Of a DNA stretch of 61,693 nucleotides, positions 8,958 to 17,311 are shown one piece after another. The translations under genes were made by a program, and so were the position numbers. This DNA comes from Bacteroidia bacterium (GTDB lineage Bacteria > Bacteroidota > Bacteroidia > 2-12-FULL-35-15): assembly GCA_016786925.1 (NCBI GenBank), contig JAEUTU010000136.1, positions 1-61,693 on the forward strand, in the 5' to 3' direction. The notes below the pieces were generated by a model. It saw only the letters and a list, made by a program, of their open reading frames with translations. It did not search any database and had not been told where the DNA came from. Each line of letters starts with the position of its first letter. Positions within the stretch are counted from its first letter, which is position 1.

Positions 8958-11414
8958 TTAGAATTTAAAACTCAAACCGGCCATGAAGTTTGTTCCTGCC
9001 TGCGGATAGTAAAAGTTTTCTACGATCCTTTGTCCTCCATAAATATATCCCCATGTATATCCATTTGATTCATATAGTTCGTTAAATAAATTGTTCACTG
9101 CAAGTGTAAGTGCAATTTCACGCATGTGTTTTACTTTTATAGAATAGTTTGCTCGAAGATCGTTCACAAAGAATGCATCCAGTTTACGTTGCTCATTCAT
9201 GGTATTGTCTAAATACTGTTTGCCAACATATTTGCTGATTAAACTGAATTTTAGTTTTTTGACCGGTTCTATTGTAATTGTGCTCGATGCGATCAAATTA
9301 GGGGAGAAAGCAATATCAGTTTGTTTGTACTCAATGCTATCTTGCAAGTAAGTGTCATAATTGTCGATATACTCTTTGAAATTGTCGATCTTGTTCTGGC
9401 TAATTGTAATGTTAGCAGTCCATGTCAACCATTTAAAAGGTTGTATGCCAAACTCTGCTTCAATTCCCTGACGGAAACTTTTTGCAACATTTGTTCTGTT
9501 ATATGCTCCAACATCATTGATCTCTCCTGTTAAAACAAGTTGGTTTTTGTAGTTCATGTGATAAAGGTTTAGTGCCCACATCATCATTCTTGTTTTATGT
9601 TTATATCCTATTTCCAGGTCATTCAGTGTTTCGTGTTTTGGTCGACTGTTTGGGGTTGATTGTGTGAAATCATCTCTGCTGGGTTCTTTGTTACCAATGC
9701 TATAGGAAGCATAAAAGCTGATGTTTGTATTGAGGTCGTAATTCAAACCAATTTTGGGATTCACAAAATTAAGAACCGCATTTTGTTGAATGTTGTTTAA
9801 GCTGTTGTCAAATCCTAGGAATGAATAATTGATCGTGCGATATTGAATGTCGGCAAAAATATTGAGTTTGTTGGCCAGCAGATAATTGATCTTTGCAAAA
9901 ACATTAAAGTCGCTTTTGTTGGCGGTATCATTATAATATTTTTCGGTTAAACTACTGTTGCTCGCTAATTGCGCCCAAATGATCTCACCATAATGTAATC
10001 CAACATAATTATTCCATGCTCCGCCAAGTGTTACACTGAGATCTTTTCGATTGTAATAGTTCAAGGAAAATGTAGTTCCATAAAAATCATTGTCGAGCCA
10101 GCGTCTTCTAACCAGATCCGTTTTGGTGAGTGTATCGTTTCCGATGACTACATCATTTAATCCGTATGAAGAAAAATACTGCCCTTTTTTAAACTCTTCG
10201 TAATAGCCTTTTCCTTTTGTGTAATGCAAAGCGATGTTAGAGCTCCAGTATTTGTTGAACTCATGAGCAAAATGTAATTGATAATAATTTTGTTGATAAT
10301 GATCGATCTGATTTTGATACGTGTATGGATTGTAGGTTCTACTATTAGCAGAAAGAAGCTCATTGGCTTCTGTTGCATCTAGTCCGTTGTTCAGAATGTA
10401 ATTATTCATTCCTTCTACATCTCCTTTTAGTCTTGATTCAGGAATTCCATACCATGCTTGATATGTTTTTTCTAAGCCGGAGAATGTGATGAATTTTATA
10501 ATGTTCTTTTTGCCGTAATAGGCTCCTGATAAATAATACGACCGGAGATCAGAAGTGGCTCTGTCGATAAAGCCATCTGAGTTTATTTTAGATAAGCGTG
10601 CATCAACAGCAAATTTATCATTGATAAGTCCGGTTCCCGCTAGCACGGTATTTTTTAAGGTATTGAATGATCCGTAGGATACATTGTATTCTGCATAAGC
10701 ATTTGGCTGTAGTTTGCTTGTTTGAATATTTAAACTTCCTCCAAATGCTCCGGCTCCGTTAGTCGAAGTGCCAACACCTCTTTGAATTTGTATATTATCG
10801 ATGCTGCTGGCAAGATCAGGTGTATTTACCCAAAATGTGCCTTGTGATTCAGCATCATTCACAGGGATCCCATTAATGGTGACATTGATGCGGGTGGCAT
10901 CTACACCGCGAATGCGTATGCCGGTGTATCCAACTCCATTTCCGGCATCAGATGTTGTAACGACCGATGCTTGTTGGTTTAATAGGTAAGGCAGATCCTG
11001 TCCTAAATTCTGTTCAGCGATCTGTTTTTTGTTGACACTAGAATAGGCCATCGCAGACCGTTCATCTACACGTGTGGAAGAAACGATCACTTCGTCCATC
11101 AAAACGGTGTTGGCGGCTAATTGAATATTTATTTTTTTTGATTCGTTGATAAGGATGGTATCACTGGATGTCTGATAGCCAATCATGGAAGCATGGATGA
11201 TATACGTTCCTGCTTTTAAATTGTTGATGGAAAAATTACCATCGCGATCACTCTGAGTATTGGTGAATAATTTGTCAAGTGTGATCACCGCCCCTGCAAT
11301 TGGTTCATTACTTACTTTGTCATTAACATTTCCTGAAATGCTCAGTTGTCCTTTTACAGCAGATGGCAACGCCAATAGCATGCAAGCATACATTACTTTT
11401 TTTAAGTTAAACAT
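8958..11414 (-). CDS. TonB-dependent receptor under a TPP riboswitch (probable thiamine-type receptor)
   Basis: The 818-residue outer-membrane receptor has a signal peptide (to about residue 22, ALPSAVKG), a carboxypeptidase-regulatory-like beta-sandwich (about 25-105), a plug domain (VDERSAMAYSSV to GGSLNIQTS, roughly 110-230) with the typical IRIRGVDATRINVTINGIP, and a 22-strand-type barrel ending in aromatic F-K-F. Such receptors import scarce substrates using TonB energy. The leader carries a TPP riboswitch (11484-11640), so the substrate is probably thiamine or a thiamine derivative; this resembles the TPP-regulated outer-membrane receptor (Omr1-like) known in Bacteroidota. The transporter and kinase genes lie just upstream on the same strand. 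Confidence 0.9.
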   Translation of the reverse strand: MFNLKKVMYACMLLALPSAVKGQLSISGNVNDKVSNEPIAGAVITLDKLFTNTQSDRDGNFSINNLKAGTYIIHASMIGYQTSSDTILINESKKINIQLAANTVLMDEVIVSSTRVDERSAMAYSSVNKKQIAEQNLGQDLPYLLNQQASVVTTSDAGNGVGYTGIRIRGVDATRINVTINGIPVNDAESQGTFWVNTPDLASSIDNIQIQRGVGTSTNGAGAFGGSLNIQTSKLQPNAYAEYNVSYGSFNTLKNTVLAGTGLINDKFAVDARLSKINSDGFIDRATSDLRSYYLSGAYYGKKNIIKFITFSGLEKTYQAWYGIPESRLKGDVEGMNNYILNNGLDATEANELLSANSRTYNPYTYQNQIDHYQQNYYQLHFAHEFNKYWSSNIALHYTKGKGYYEEFKKGQYFSSYGLNDVVIGNDTLTKTDLVRRRWLDNDFYGTTFSLNYYNRKDLSVTLGGAWNNYVGLHYGEIIWAQLASNSSLTEKYYNDTANKSDFNVFAKINYLLANKLNIFADIQYRTINYSFLGFDNSLNNIQQNAVLNFVNPKIGLNYDLNTNISFYASYSIGNKEPSRDDFTQSTPNSRPKHETLNDLEIGYKHKTRMMMWALNLYHMNYKNQLVLTGEINDVGAYNRTNVAKSFRQGIEAEFGIQPFKWLTWTANITISQNKIDNFKEYIDNYDTYLQDSIEYKQTDIAFSPNLIASSTITIEPVKKLKFSLISKYVGKQYLDNTMNEQRKLDAFFVNDLRANYSIKVKHMREIALTLAVNNLFNELYESNGYTWGYIYGGQRIVENFYYPQAGTNFMAGLSFKF

Positions 11415-11483
11415 TTGATTTGTTTTAATTTGTTAAACATATAGCAGCAAAGGAGCAAGCGGCTACTAATATTTTAACATTCC

Positions 11484-11640
11484 CTCCCTACGCAGGCATT
11501 ACCCTGATCAGGTGCATAAATAAGCTTGTTGAGCAAACGTATTTATTGGGTATAATCTCAGCCTTTAAAGCTTAAACATATTAATTCAAAAGCGCTTTTA
11601 AATTAATCATTATGTTTTAGCAACAAAGGCACCCCTTTAT
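11484..11640 (-). promoter_or_regulatory. TPP (THI-box) riboswitch
   Basis: Read on the minus strand, the 5' part has AGGGGTGCC, followed by an enlarged P3 hairpin, GGCTGAGATTATACCC (the P2/P4 CUGAGA box), then ACCTGATCAGGGTAATGCC and GCGTAGGGA, which are the conserved pyrophosphate-binding elements of the thiamine pyrophosphate riboswitch. All conserved boxes are present and in order. The extended P3 stem (about 11571-11615) is long and AT-rich. The element ends about 70 bases before the receptor ATG. I see no clear intrinsic terminator after it, so control may be at translation; that is inference. Confidence 0.95.
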
Positions 11641-11647
11641 GATGCGA

Positions 11648-11655
11648 CAAAACTA
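11648..11655 (-). promoter_or_regulatory. candidate -7 element for the riboswitch transcript
   Basis: On the minus strand the octamer TAGTTTTG fits the Bacteroidota -7 consensus TAnnTTTG and lies 8 bases before the first riboswitch box, where a start site would be expected. I found no TTTG at the right spacing upstream, so the -33 element is weak or absent. The box overlaps nothing coding; the kinase stop is just upstream. Confidence 0.45.
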
Positions 11656-11665
11656 TAAATAATTT

Positions 11666-12196
11666 TTATAATCCACGTTTAAAATTTTCAACTGCTGTTA
11701 GTGCTTGTGAAAATCGTTCTGCTCCAAGGCCTTTGATGATAGCGTATTGAGCCTTGATCTCTTTAAGTTCTTGTTCGTACCAATTAAAGAAAAATTCTCT
11801 TCTGTTTGGATTTTCCCGAAGTGGATCAGGTTCCCAGGTTAAGTCAGGGTAGGTTAGTAAGTACAGATCATATGGATGCTCAGTGATGTTTCTCGAAATG
11901 TATTCTGGACATGTTTTGAATACATCCAAACACCAAACTTTTGCATTAATGAATTCTGTATCAATGAAAATAAATTCTTTTGAATGTTGAATCAATTGTT
12001 TTTCAATGGCTAGTTGTTCTTGCGATATGGAGATGATATCTTCAAGCGTATATTTTCTGTTGATCTTGTTTAAATATTCGCGGGCATATTCTTTCACCCA
12101 TTGGGTGTTGTAGTGTAATGCCAGTTGCTCCGACAGCGTGCTTTTGGCAGTGCTTTCCGGTCCTAAAAGCGCTATGCGTTTAACTTTTTTTTCCAT
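11666..12196 (-). CDS. NadR-like nucleoside/vitamin kinase (AAA_28 family)
   Basis: The 176-residue P-loop kinase has GPESTAKST near its N-terminus, EYAREYL, a Walker B-like FIFIDTEF and the LLTYPDLTWEPDPLRENPNRR lid region in two parts; this is the ribosylnicotinamide-kinase-type domain of NadR. The family phosphorylates an imported nucleoside to trap it in the cytoplasm. Here a PnuC-family transporter gene overlaps it by 25 bases and a TPP-controlled receptor follows, so thiamine or a precursor is as likely a substrate as nicotinamide riboside. The Walker A has Ala where Gly is usual (TAKST). The longer ORF to 12346 was rejected because it runs deep into pnuC; ATG 12196 (MEKKVKRIALL) fits. 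Confidence 0.82.
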   Translation of the reverse strand: MEKKVKRIALLGPESTAKSTLSEQLALHYNTQWVKEYAREYLNKINRKYTLEDIISISQEQLAIEKQLIQHSKEFIFIDTEFINAKVWCLDVFKTCPEYISRNITEHPYDLYLLTYPDLTWEPDPLRENPNRREFFFNWYEQELKEIKAQYAIIKGLGAERFSQALTAVENFKRGL

Positions 12197-12777
12197 GATA
12201 TGTAGCCAAGACCCGCCAAAATAGTGTATATCAAATAAAGAAATGCGATCAAATAAAAATCCCGTTTTGCATATAGGATGATAGCAGCTGCGTCTATCAC
12301 GATCCAAAACAGCCAATTCTCTATTTTCTTTTTTGCAACCATCCATGTTGCAACAATGCTAAATGCGGTAATAAATGCATCTAAGTAGGGCAAAGCTTGT
12401 GTAGAATAGTTGTTGGCTATAAGCCCAAATGGGATCCACAAAATACAAGAGATGAAGATATAAATTGTTATTTGTTTTAAGGAAGAATTTTGTATAGTTA
12501 AATTTCTTTTTTCAGGTGATCCATACAGCCATTCATACCAGCCATAAAAGCCAACAGCCACATAAAAAACTTGTAATCCGCTTTCTAGAAATAATTGACC
12601 TGAGTAGCACAGATAAACAGAAAGAATACTGGAAACAATCCCAAACAGCCAGCACCACACATTTTCGATAGCAGCCAAGGCTACGTAGATCATTGCTGTT
12701 CCAAAGATGAGCCATTCAATAAATGTAGTATTCGCAAATGCTTCAACCAGACTATTCATTAAAACAGATAAATTCAT
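12172..12777 (-). CDS. PnuC/PnuT family vitamin transporter
   Basis: The 201-residue inner-membrane protein has about seven spans and the family hallmarks ENVWCWLFGIVSSIL, FYGWYEW and, in the sixth span, NWLFWIVID with the W-x-x-W substrate-binding motif. PnuC proteins carry nicotinamide riboside; the PnuT branch carries thiamine and is often TPP-regulated in Bacteroidota. The neighbouring TPP riboswitch and TonB receptor favour thiamine (inference). Sequence alone does not settle PnuC against PnuT. It starts 4 bases after the ThiE-like gene and overlaps the kinase gene. Confidence 0.85.
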   Translation of the reverse strand: MNLSVLMNSLVEAFANTTFIEWLIFGTAMIYVALAAIENVWCWLFGIVSSILSVYLCYSGQLFLESGLQVFYVAVGFYGWYEWLYGSPEKRNLTIQNSSLKQITIYIFISCILWIPFGLIANNYSTQALPYLDAFITAFSIVATWMVAKKKIENWLFWIVIDAAAIILYAKRDFYLIAFLYLIYTILAGLGYISWKKKLNA

Positions 12778-12781
12778 TTTC

Positions 12782-13417
12782 TTATTCTATTTTAATGCCA
12801 AGTGATTCGCACTTTTCTATTACTTTGTTGAACTCGAGGACAGGATCTTTTTTTTGCCAGATAGAGCTGTATAAGGCGATGCCGTCAAACCCTAACTCTT
12901 TTACCTTTTCTACTGTATCTACACTGGTGCCTCCTCTTGCAATGATCTTTTCTTTCGCTTTTGAAAGTGCGGATTTAATGGAATGTTCGGTAAATCCACT
13001 TTGATATTTACTTGTTAAGCTGTCGAATATTGGACTAAGAAATGCATAGTCATAATTATATTCTTTATGTTGATCCAACATACTTCCTATATTACCATAA
13101 GATGTTGTGATTAGAATATGTGGATGTCGTAATTGCACTAATCGAGTTGTAAGCCAGGTTTTAAATCTTCTTTTTTTATGGGTTTTGGTAATGTGAATAC
13201 CTTTTAAATTGAATCTTCTTGCCAATTTGTGATGTGAATGTAATATGATCCGATTGTGATATTGTACAGGGATCTGTTGAATGAATGAACGTATCGATTT
13301 AGTACTCATTCTATGTTTTCGAAGATGAAAAGTTTCGAGTCCGGCTTCAAAAAGTTTAGTAATGATCTGTGTTTCATTCTCAATAGGGGTGGAGCTGGAA
13401 ATAACAATAATTTTCAT
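12782..13417 (-). CDS. thiamine phosphate synthase/TenI-like protein
   Basis: The 211-residue TIM-barrel protein aligns by motif to ThiE/TenI: ETFHLRKHRM (ThiE Q-x-R-x-K region), LKGIHITK (GIH motif), YDYAFLSPIFDS (the GP-IFPT-like loop) and IIARGGTSVDTV with GFDGIALYSSIW (phosphate site). ThiE joins HMP-PP and thiazole phosphate; TenI branches have other roles. Several usual active-site residues differ (the N/D-D position after the third strand reads HSHH), so full synthase activity is doubtful. It lies within the vitamin island, 6 bases after the GGGP synthase gene. Confidence 0.75.
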   Translation of the reverse strand: MKIIVISSSTPIENETQIITKLFEAGLETFHLRKHRMSTKSIRSFIQQIPVQYHNRIILHSHHKLARRFNLKGIHITKTHKKRRFKTWLTTRLVQLRHPHILITTSYGNIGSMLDQHKEYNYDYAFLSPIFDSLTSKYQSGFTEHSIKSALSKAKEKIIARGGTSVDTVEKVKELGFDGIALYSSIWQKKDPVLEFNKVIEKCESLGIKIE

Positions 13418-13423
13418 TGACGA

Positions 13424-14161
13424 TTATTTTTTAAAAGAATGAACCACTTTAGCAATCTCTTTTATCAATTTGTTGTCCTTTTCTGCCGCATTTCCCACTA
13501 CGATCATATCAGCTCCTGCTTCACAAGCAGTTTTGGCTTTTGAGCTAGAGTTGATCCCTCCTCCAACGATCAAAGGAATTTTAATGTTTTTTTTAACCTC
13601 TCGTATCATTTTTTCACTCACACAGTTTTCGGCTCCACTACCGGCATCCATATATATCATTTTTAATCCAAGCATTTCACCTGCCATTGCTGTACAAGTT
13701 GCAATATCAGGTTTGTCGTAGGGGATAGGATTCGTATTACTCATATAAAGCGCAGAAGTTTGTTTTCCGCTGTCAATAAGCATGTATCCGGTAGGAATTA
13801 TTTCTAGCTTACTTGCGCGTAACAGCGGTGCAGCAATAACATGTTTTCCAATGAGTAAGTCCGGATTTCGGCCAGAGATCAAAGAAAGAAGAAGTATGCC
13901 TTCTGCTTTATTCGAAATTTGGAGGTCGTTCCCTGGGAATATTACTACAGGGATCTTTGAACGCTTTCTAATATCTTCGATACATTTTTCAAAACTGCCA
14001 TTCGATAGTAAACTACCGCCAACAAGTAAAATGTCTACTTTGGCTTCATTGATCTTCTCGATGATGTCAGATTTGTATTTATCGGGATCTATCAAAACAG
14101 CAAACAGTTTTTTATTGTTTTTCTTAGACTCAAGAATATGCTGATAGATTTTTCCGTTCAT
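13424..14161 (-). CDS. geranylgeranylglyceryl phosphate synthase family protein
   Basis: The 245-residue TIM barrel has the PcrB/GGGPS signatures: FAVLIDPDKY at the start (Mg and glycerol phosphate site), ILLVGGSLL, IPVVIFPGN, IPTGYMLIDSG, IYMDAGSGA and IPLIVGGGINSSSKA with MIVVGNAAEKD. The family makes the first ether-lipid bond by joining sn-glycerol-1-phosphate to a polyprenyl diphosphate. Bacteroidota carry a group II version of this archaeal-type enzyme whose physiological role is unsettled. It is the first gene of the leftward island; no sn-glycerol-1-phosphate dehydrogenase gene is in the window. Confidence 0.9.
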   Translation of the reverse strand: MNGKIYQHILESKKNNKKLFAVLIDPDKYKSDIIEKINEAKVDILLVGGSLLSNGSFEKCIEDIRKRSKIPVVIFPGNDLQISNKAEGILLLSLISGRNPDLLIGKHVIAAPLLRASKLEIIPTGYMLIDSGKQTSALYMSNTNPIPYDKPDIATCTAMAGEMLGLKMIYMDAGSGAENCVSEKMIREVKKNIKIPLIVGGGINSSSKAKTACEAGADMIVVGNAAEKDNKLIKEIAKVVHSFKK

Positions 14162-14213
14162 TCTACAATATTAAATAATTCAATTTATTAAACATACAAA
14201 TTTGTAAATAGCT

Positions 14214-14221
14214 TATATTTG
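14214..14221 (+). promoter_or_regulatory. candidate -7 element for the KWG-repeat gene
   Basis: The octamer TATATTTG is a full match to the -7 consensus TAnnTTTG and is 64 bases before the KWG-repeat ATG. No TTTG is found about 19 bases upstream, so support rests on one box only. Confidence 0.38.
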
Positions 14222-14285
14222 TGTCTTAAAAGTTTTCAAATTTCAATAAATTTTAGATATTTACAGAAAATTTAACTACTCAATT

Positions 14286-15317
14286 ATGAAATCAAGATCT
14301 AACATTCGATTGTCGTTACTAATTTTAGTAGGTATTTTAACTCATACAGTTTCTTTTGGACAGGATGTGTTGTATCCTTTTGCAGAGAAAGGAAAGTATG
14401 GTTATATCAACAAAACAGGAAAGGTTGTTGTTTCTGCACAATACGAATATGCAGAAAAGTTCTATGAAGGAATGGGGGTTGTGAAGCAAGGAGGTAAGAG
14501 AGGCTTTGTTGATGCAACTGGTAAAATGGTTATTGCTCCTCAATTTGATCAAAAAACGGATGGTTATTTTTCAGAAGGGTTAGCATGTGTTAAGCAAGGA
14601 GCAAAGTATATGTATATTGACAAAACGGGAAAAACAGTGATTACCCCAAATTGCGAACATGCTTATAAATTTTCAGAAGGCATGGCGCGTATTCAAATAG
14701 GATTAAAGTTTGCCTATATTAACAAAGCCGGAGAAGTAGTGATTAAGCCTCAATTTGATGGAGGTTGGGATTTTAAAGAAGGGTTGGCACGTGTGAAAAA
14801 AGGAGGGAAATGGGGTTTTATTGATAAAACAGGTAAAGTAGTGATCGATTTTAAATATGATGAAACATTTGAATTCTCTGAAGGATTAGCAAATTTCAGA
14901 ATAGGAGATGAAAAGACAGGAAAATGGGGCTACATCGATAAAACAGGAAAGGTTGTTATTGAGGCTCAGTTTGATAGAGCATGGACCTTTTCTGATGGAT
15001 TAGCTTGTATCCGTGTTGGCGATTTCAAAACCGGGAAGTTTGGATATATCGACAAAACGGGGAAGGTAATTATCAATCCTGTTTTCTCAGGTGCTTATTT
15101 TTTCAATGATGGTTTAGCTTGTGTGAGTACATCTCCCTTAGTTAATGGAAGTTTAAAAGATGCGAAATGGCAATTCATTGATAAAACCGGAAAGTTGGTG
15201 ATCACAAGAGGAGCTGATTTTTATGCAGATTTTAATAAAGGCTTGGCATATGTGAGTTATGGCGGAAAAATGAATTATATCGACAAAACCGGAAAAACAG
15301 TTTGGTCGGCTCAATAA
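14286..15317 (+). CDS. KWG (WG) repeat-containing exported protein
   Basis: The 343-residue protein has a signal peptide (to about residue 26, ending VSFGQ) and then about nine copies of a 35-residue repeat, each with an aromatic-G-[YF]-[IV]-[DN]-K-T-G-K turn such as WGFIDKTGKVVI, followed by QFD and F-S-E-G-L-A. KWG/WG repeats form beta-rich scaffolds; their ligands are mostly unknown. Repeats become irregular toward the C-terminus (an insertion near residues 275-290). Probably a monocistronic periplasmic or surface protein, closed by its own terminator. Confidence 0.88.
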   Translation: MKSRSNIRLSLLILVGILTHTVSFGQDVLYPFAEKGKYGYINKTGKVVVSAQYEYAEKFYEGMGVVKQGGKRGFVDATGKMVIAPQFDQKTDGYFSEGLACVKQGAKYMYIDKTGKTVITPNCEHAYKFSEGMARIQIGLKFAYINKAGEVVIKPQFDGGWDFKEGLARVKKGGKWGFIDKTGKVVIDFKYDETFEFSEGLANFRIGDEKTGKWGYIDKTGKVVIEAQFDRAWTFSDGLACIRVGDFKTGKFGYIDKTGKVIINPVFSGAYFFNDGLACVSTSPLVNGSLKDAKWQFIDKTGKLVITRGADFYADFNKGLAYVSYGGKMNYIDKTGKTVWSAQ

Positions 15318-15336
15318 AATACTAATTGATCTAAAC

Positions 15337-15390
15337 AAGTGCGAAATTTGTTTGTTATCTGAATAACAAGTAATTTCGCACTTCTTTTTT
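15337..15390 (+). terminator. two-tier hairpin terminator after the KWG-repeat gene
   Basis: An outer 12-base-pair stem (AAGTGCGAAATT with its exact complement at 15372-15383) encloses an inner stem TTGTTAT/ATAACAA, and is followed by CTTTTTT. It ends 24 bases before the ahcY start, so ahcY must use a promoter overlapping this structure or tolerate read-through. Confidence 0.8.
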
Positions 15391-15414
15391 AATAATTTAA
15401 TACAAAAAAACAAA

Positions 15415-16731
15415 ATGGGTACAACCGTGGAAAAATTCGTGAAATACAAAGTGAAAGACATGTCTCTAGCTGAATGGGGACGCAAAGAAATAAGATTAGC
15501 AGAAGCTGAGATGCCTGGCTTAATGGCATTACGTGCTGAATATGGTAAATCAAAACCTTTAGCAGGCGCTCGCATCGCAGGTTGTTTGCACATGACCATT
15601 CAAACAGCAGTTTTGATCGAGACACTGGTGGAATTAGGAGCAGAGGTAACCTGGTCATCATGTAATATCTTCTCTACACAAGATCATGCTGCTGCTGCAA
15701 TTGCTGCTGCAGGTATCTCCGTATATGCTTGGAAAGGTATGAACGAACAAGAGTTTGACTGGTGTATTGAGCAAACGTTATATTTTGGCGAAGATCGTAA
15801 ACCATTGAATATGATCTTGGATGATGGTGGCGATTTAACAAACATGGTGTTTGATAAATACCCTGAATTGATCAAAGGAATTAAAGGTTTATCAGAAGAA
15901 ACAACAACTGGTGTTCACCGTTTACACGAGCGTATGAAGAATGGAACATTGCATATTCCTGCGATCAATATCAACGACTCAGTTACCAAATCAAAATTTG
16001 ACAATAAATATGGTTGCCGCGAATCATTGGTGGATGCTATCAGACGTGCAACAGATTTGATGTTGGCAGGCAAAGTTGCTGTAGTGGCAGGTTATGGTGA
16101 TGTTGGAAAAGGTTCTGCGGAATCATTGTCATCTCAAGGTGTTCGTGTGATCGTAACAGAGATCGATCCAATTTGTGCACTTCAAGCGGCTATGGATGGA
16201 TACCAAGTTATGAAAATGGATAATGCAGTGAAAGAAGCTGATATTATCGTAACTGCAACCGGAAATAAAAACATTATCGTTGATCGTCATTTCAAAACAA
16301 TGAAACACAATGCTATTGTTTGTAACATCGGACATTTCGATAATGAGATCGATATGGCATGGTTGAATAAAAATTACGGTTCATCAAAAGATGAGATCAA
16401 ACCACAAGTAGATAAATATACTGTTGATGGAAAAGATATCATTGTGTTGGCAGAAGGCCGTTTGGTGAATTTAGGTTGTGCAACTGGTCACCCTTCATTT
16501 GTAATGAGTAACTCCTTTACTAACCAAACATTGGCTCAGTTAGAATTGTGGCAAAATGCTTCTAAGTACGAAAACAAAGTTTATACTTTGCCTAAGCACT
16601 TGGATGAGAAAGTAGCTCGTTTGCATTTGGCGAAGATCAACTGTGAGTTAGATGTTTTAACTCCTGATCAAGCTAAATATATTGGTGTTACTGTTGAAGG
16701 TCCATTCAAAACGGATGCTTACAGATATTAA
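15415..16731 (+). CDS. ahcY: adenosylhomocysteinase (S-adenosylhomocysteine hydrolase)
   Basis: The 438-residue enzyme splits S-adenosylhomocysteine into adenosine and homocysteine, relieving product inhibition of methyltransferases in the cytoplasm. Visible signatures are [15 protein letters not shown] with the substrate-site residues, [16 protein letters not shown], the NAD-binding [13 protein letters not shown] and the C-terminal [14 protein letters not shown] (adenosine/NAD contacts) ending K-x-D-A-Y-R-Y. The length is normal for the bacterial form. The gene stands alone between two terminators. Codon use is that of a highly expressed gene. Confidence 0.97.
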   Translation: MGTTVEKFVKYKVKDMSLAEWGRKEIRLAEAEMPGLMALRAEYGKSKPLAGARIAGCLHMTIQTAVLIETLVELGAEVTWSSCNIFSTQDHAAAAIAAAGISVYAWKGMNEQEFDWCIEQTLYFGEDRKPLNMILDDGGDLTNMVFDKYPELIKGIKGLSEETTTGVHRLHERMKNGTLHIPAININDSVTKSKFDNKYGCRESLVDAIRRATDLMLAGKVAVVAGYGDVGKGSAESLSSQGVRVIVTEIDPICALQAAMDGYQVMKMDNAVKEADIIVTATGNKNIIVDRHFKTMKHNAIVCNIGHFDNEIDMAWLNKNYGSSKDEIKPQVDKYTVDGKDIIVLAEGRLVNLGCATGHPSFVMSNSFTNQTLAQLELWQNASKYENKVYTLPKHLDEKVARLHLAKINCELDVLTPDQAKYIGVTVEGPFKTDAYRY

Positions 16732-16747
16732 TAGTATCACAACTGTT

Positions 16748-16784
16748 AAAAAGAAAAGGGAGCATTTTGCTCCCTTTTCTTTTT
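16748..16784. terminator. bidirectional rho-independent terminator
   Basis: A perfect 17-base-pair stem (AAAAAGAAAAGGGAGCA and its complement) with a three-base loop separates ahcY from the convergent lipoprotein gene. The arms end in A-runs and T-runs, so it serves both strands. Confidence 0.88.
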
Positions 16785-16787
16785 AAA

Positions 16788-17213
16788 TTAATTGTAAATA
16801 TGAAGTAGATTCCCATCAAAAGTTGTATTGTAAGGCTTTAAAGGAATGCCTGCTGGTCCTTGAAGAACGGAGCCATCGTAGATGGAAAACTGAGAACCGC
16901 AACAGGTGTCTTTTGCAATGATATTGGAGTTGTCTACATATACAGTTGCACAAGCGTTGCTCGATTGATATGTACAATTTCTTTCGTATGCTGCAATTTC
17001 GGTATTCGATTTTCTATATACCACAATTCCCCTTACTCCTCCGGTAATGTAAACCCATCCTCCAACAGATGTAAGATTAGTGTAGCTAGGGTTGTTGATA
17101 TAGATATAAATATCTACTGCGGCATTAGGCACTGTGTTCTCCGTTTCTTTCTTACAGGAAAAAAGAAAGAAAATGCTGATAAGCAATATGCCAATTCTTT
17201 TGGTTAGAAACAT
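16788..17213 (-). CDS. Rieske-like lipoprotein without intact cluster ligands
   Basis: The 141-residue protein has a lipoprotein signal with lipobox LFSC (Cys20). The C-terminal half follows the Rieske fold pattern: ERNCTYQ where box I would be C-x-H, and CCGSQFSIYDGSVLQGPAGI where box II would be C-P-x-H-G-S-x-F followed by G-P-A. The last part, PLKPY, also fits. Both His ligands are missing (Y and C in their places), so a [2Fe-2S] cluster is unlikely. Such degenerate forms occur in Bacteroidota; the role is unknown. It is alone on its strand. Confidence 0.72.
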   Translation of the reverse strand: MFLTKRIGILLISIFFLFSCKKETENTVPNAAVDIYIYINNPSYTNLTSVGGWVYITGGVRGIVVYRKSNTEIAAYERNCTYQSSNACATVYVDNSNIIAKDTCCGSQFSIYDGSVLQGPAGIPLKPYNTTFDGNLLHIYN

Positions 17214-17311
17214 TTTATGTTATTTGTGATGAAAACAAAGTTACAAATATTTCTATGGATGCTAAATGACCCGGTTAAATCATTAAATTTGTCAAACTGT
17301 AATTGACTTTT

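Noticed and set aside
12197..12346. N-terminal extension of the NadR-like kinase
   Set aside because: It would overlap pnuC by 175 bases and is the out-of-frame reading of a transporter; the ATG at 12196 gives the family start.
15153..15661. Minus-strand ORFs across the KWG/ahcY junction
   Set aside because: They cross a terminator and the antisense of two clear genes.
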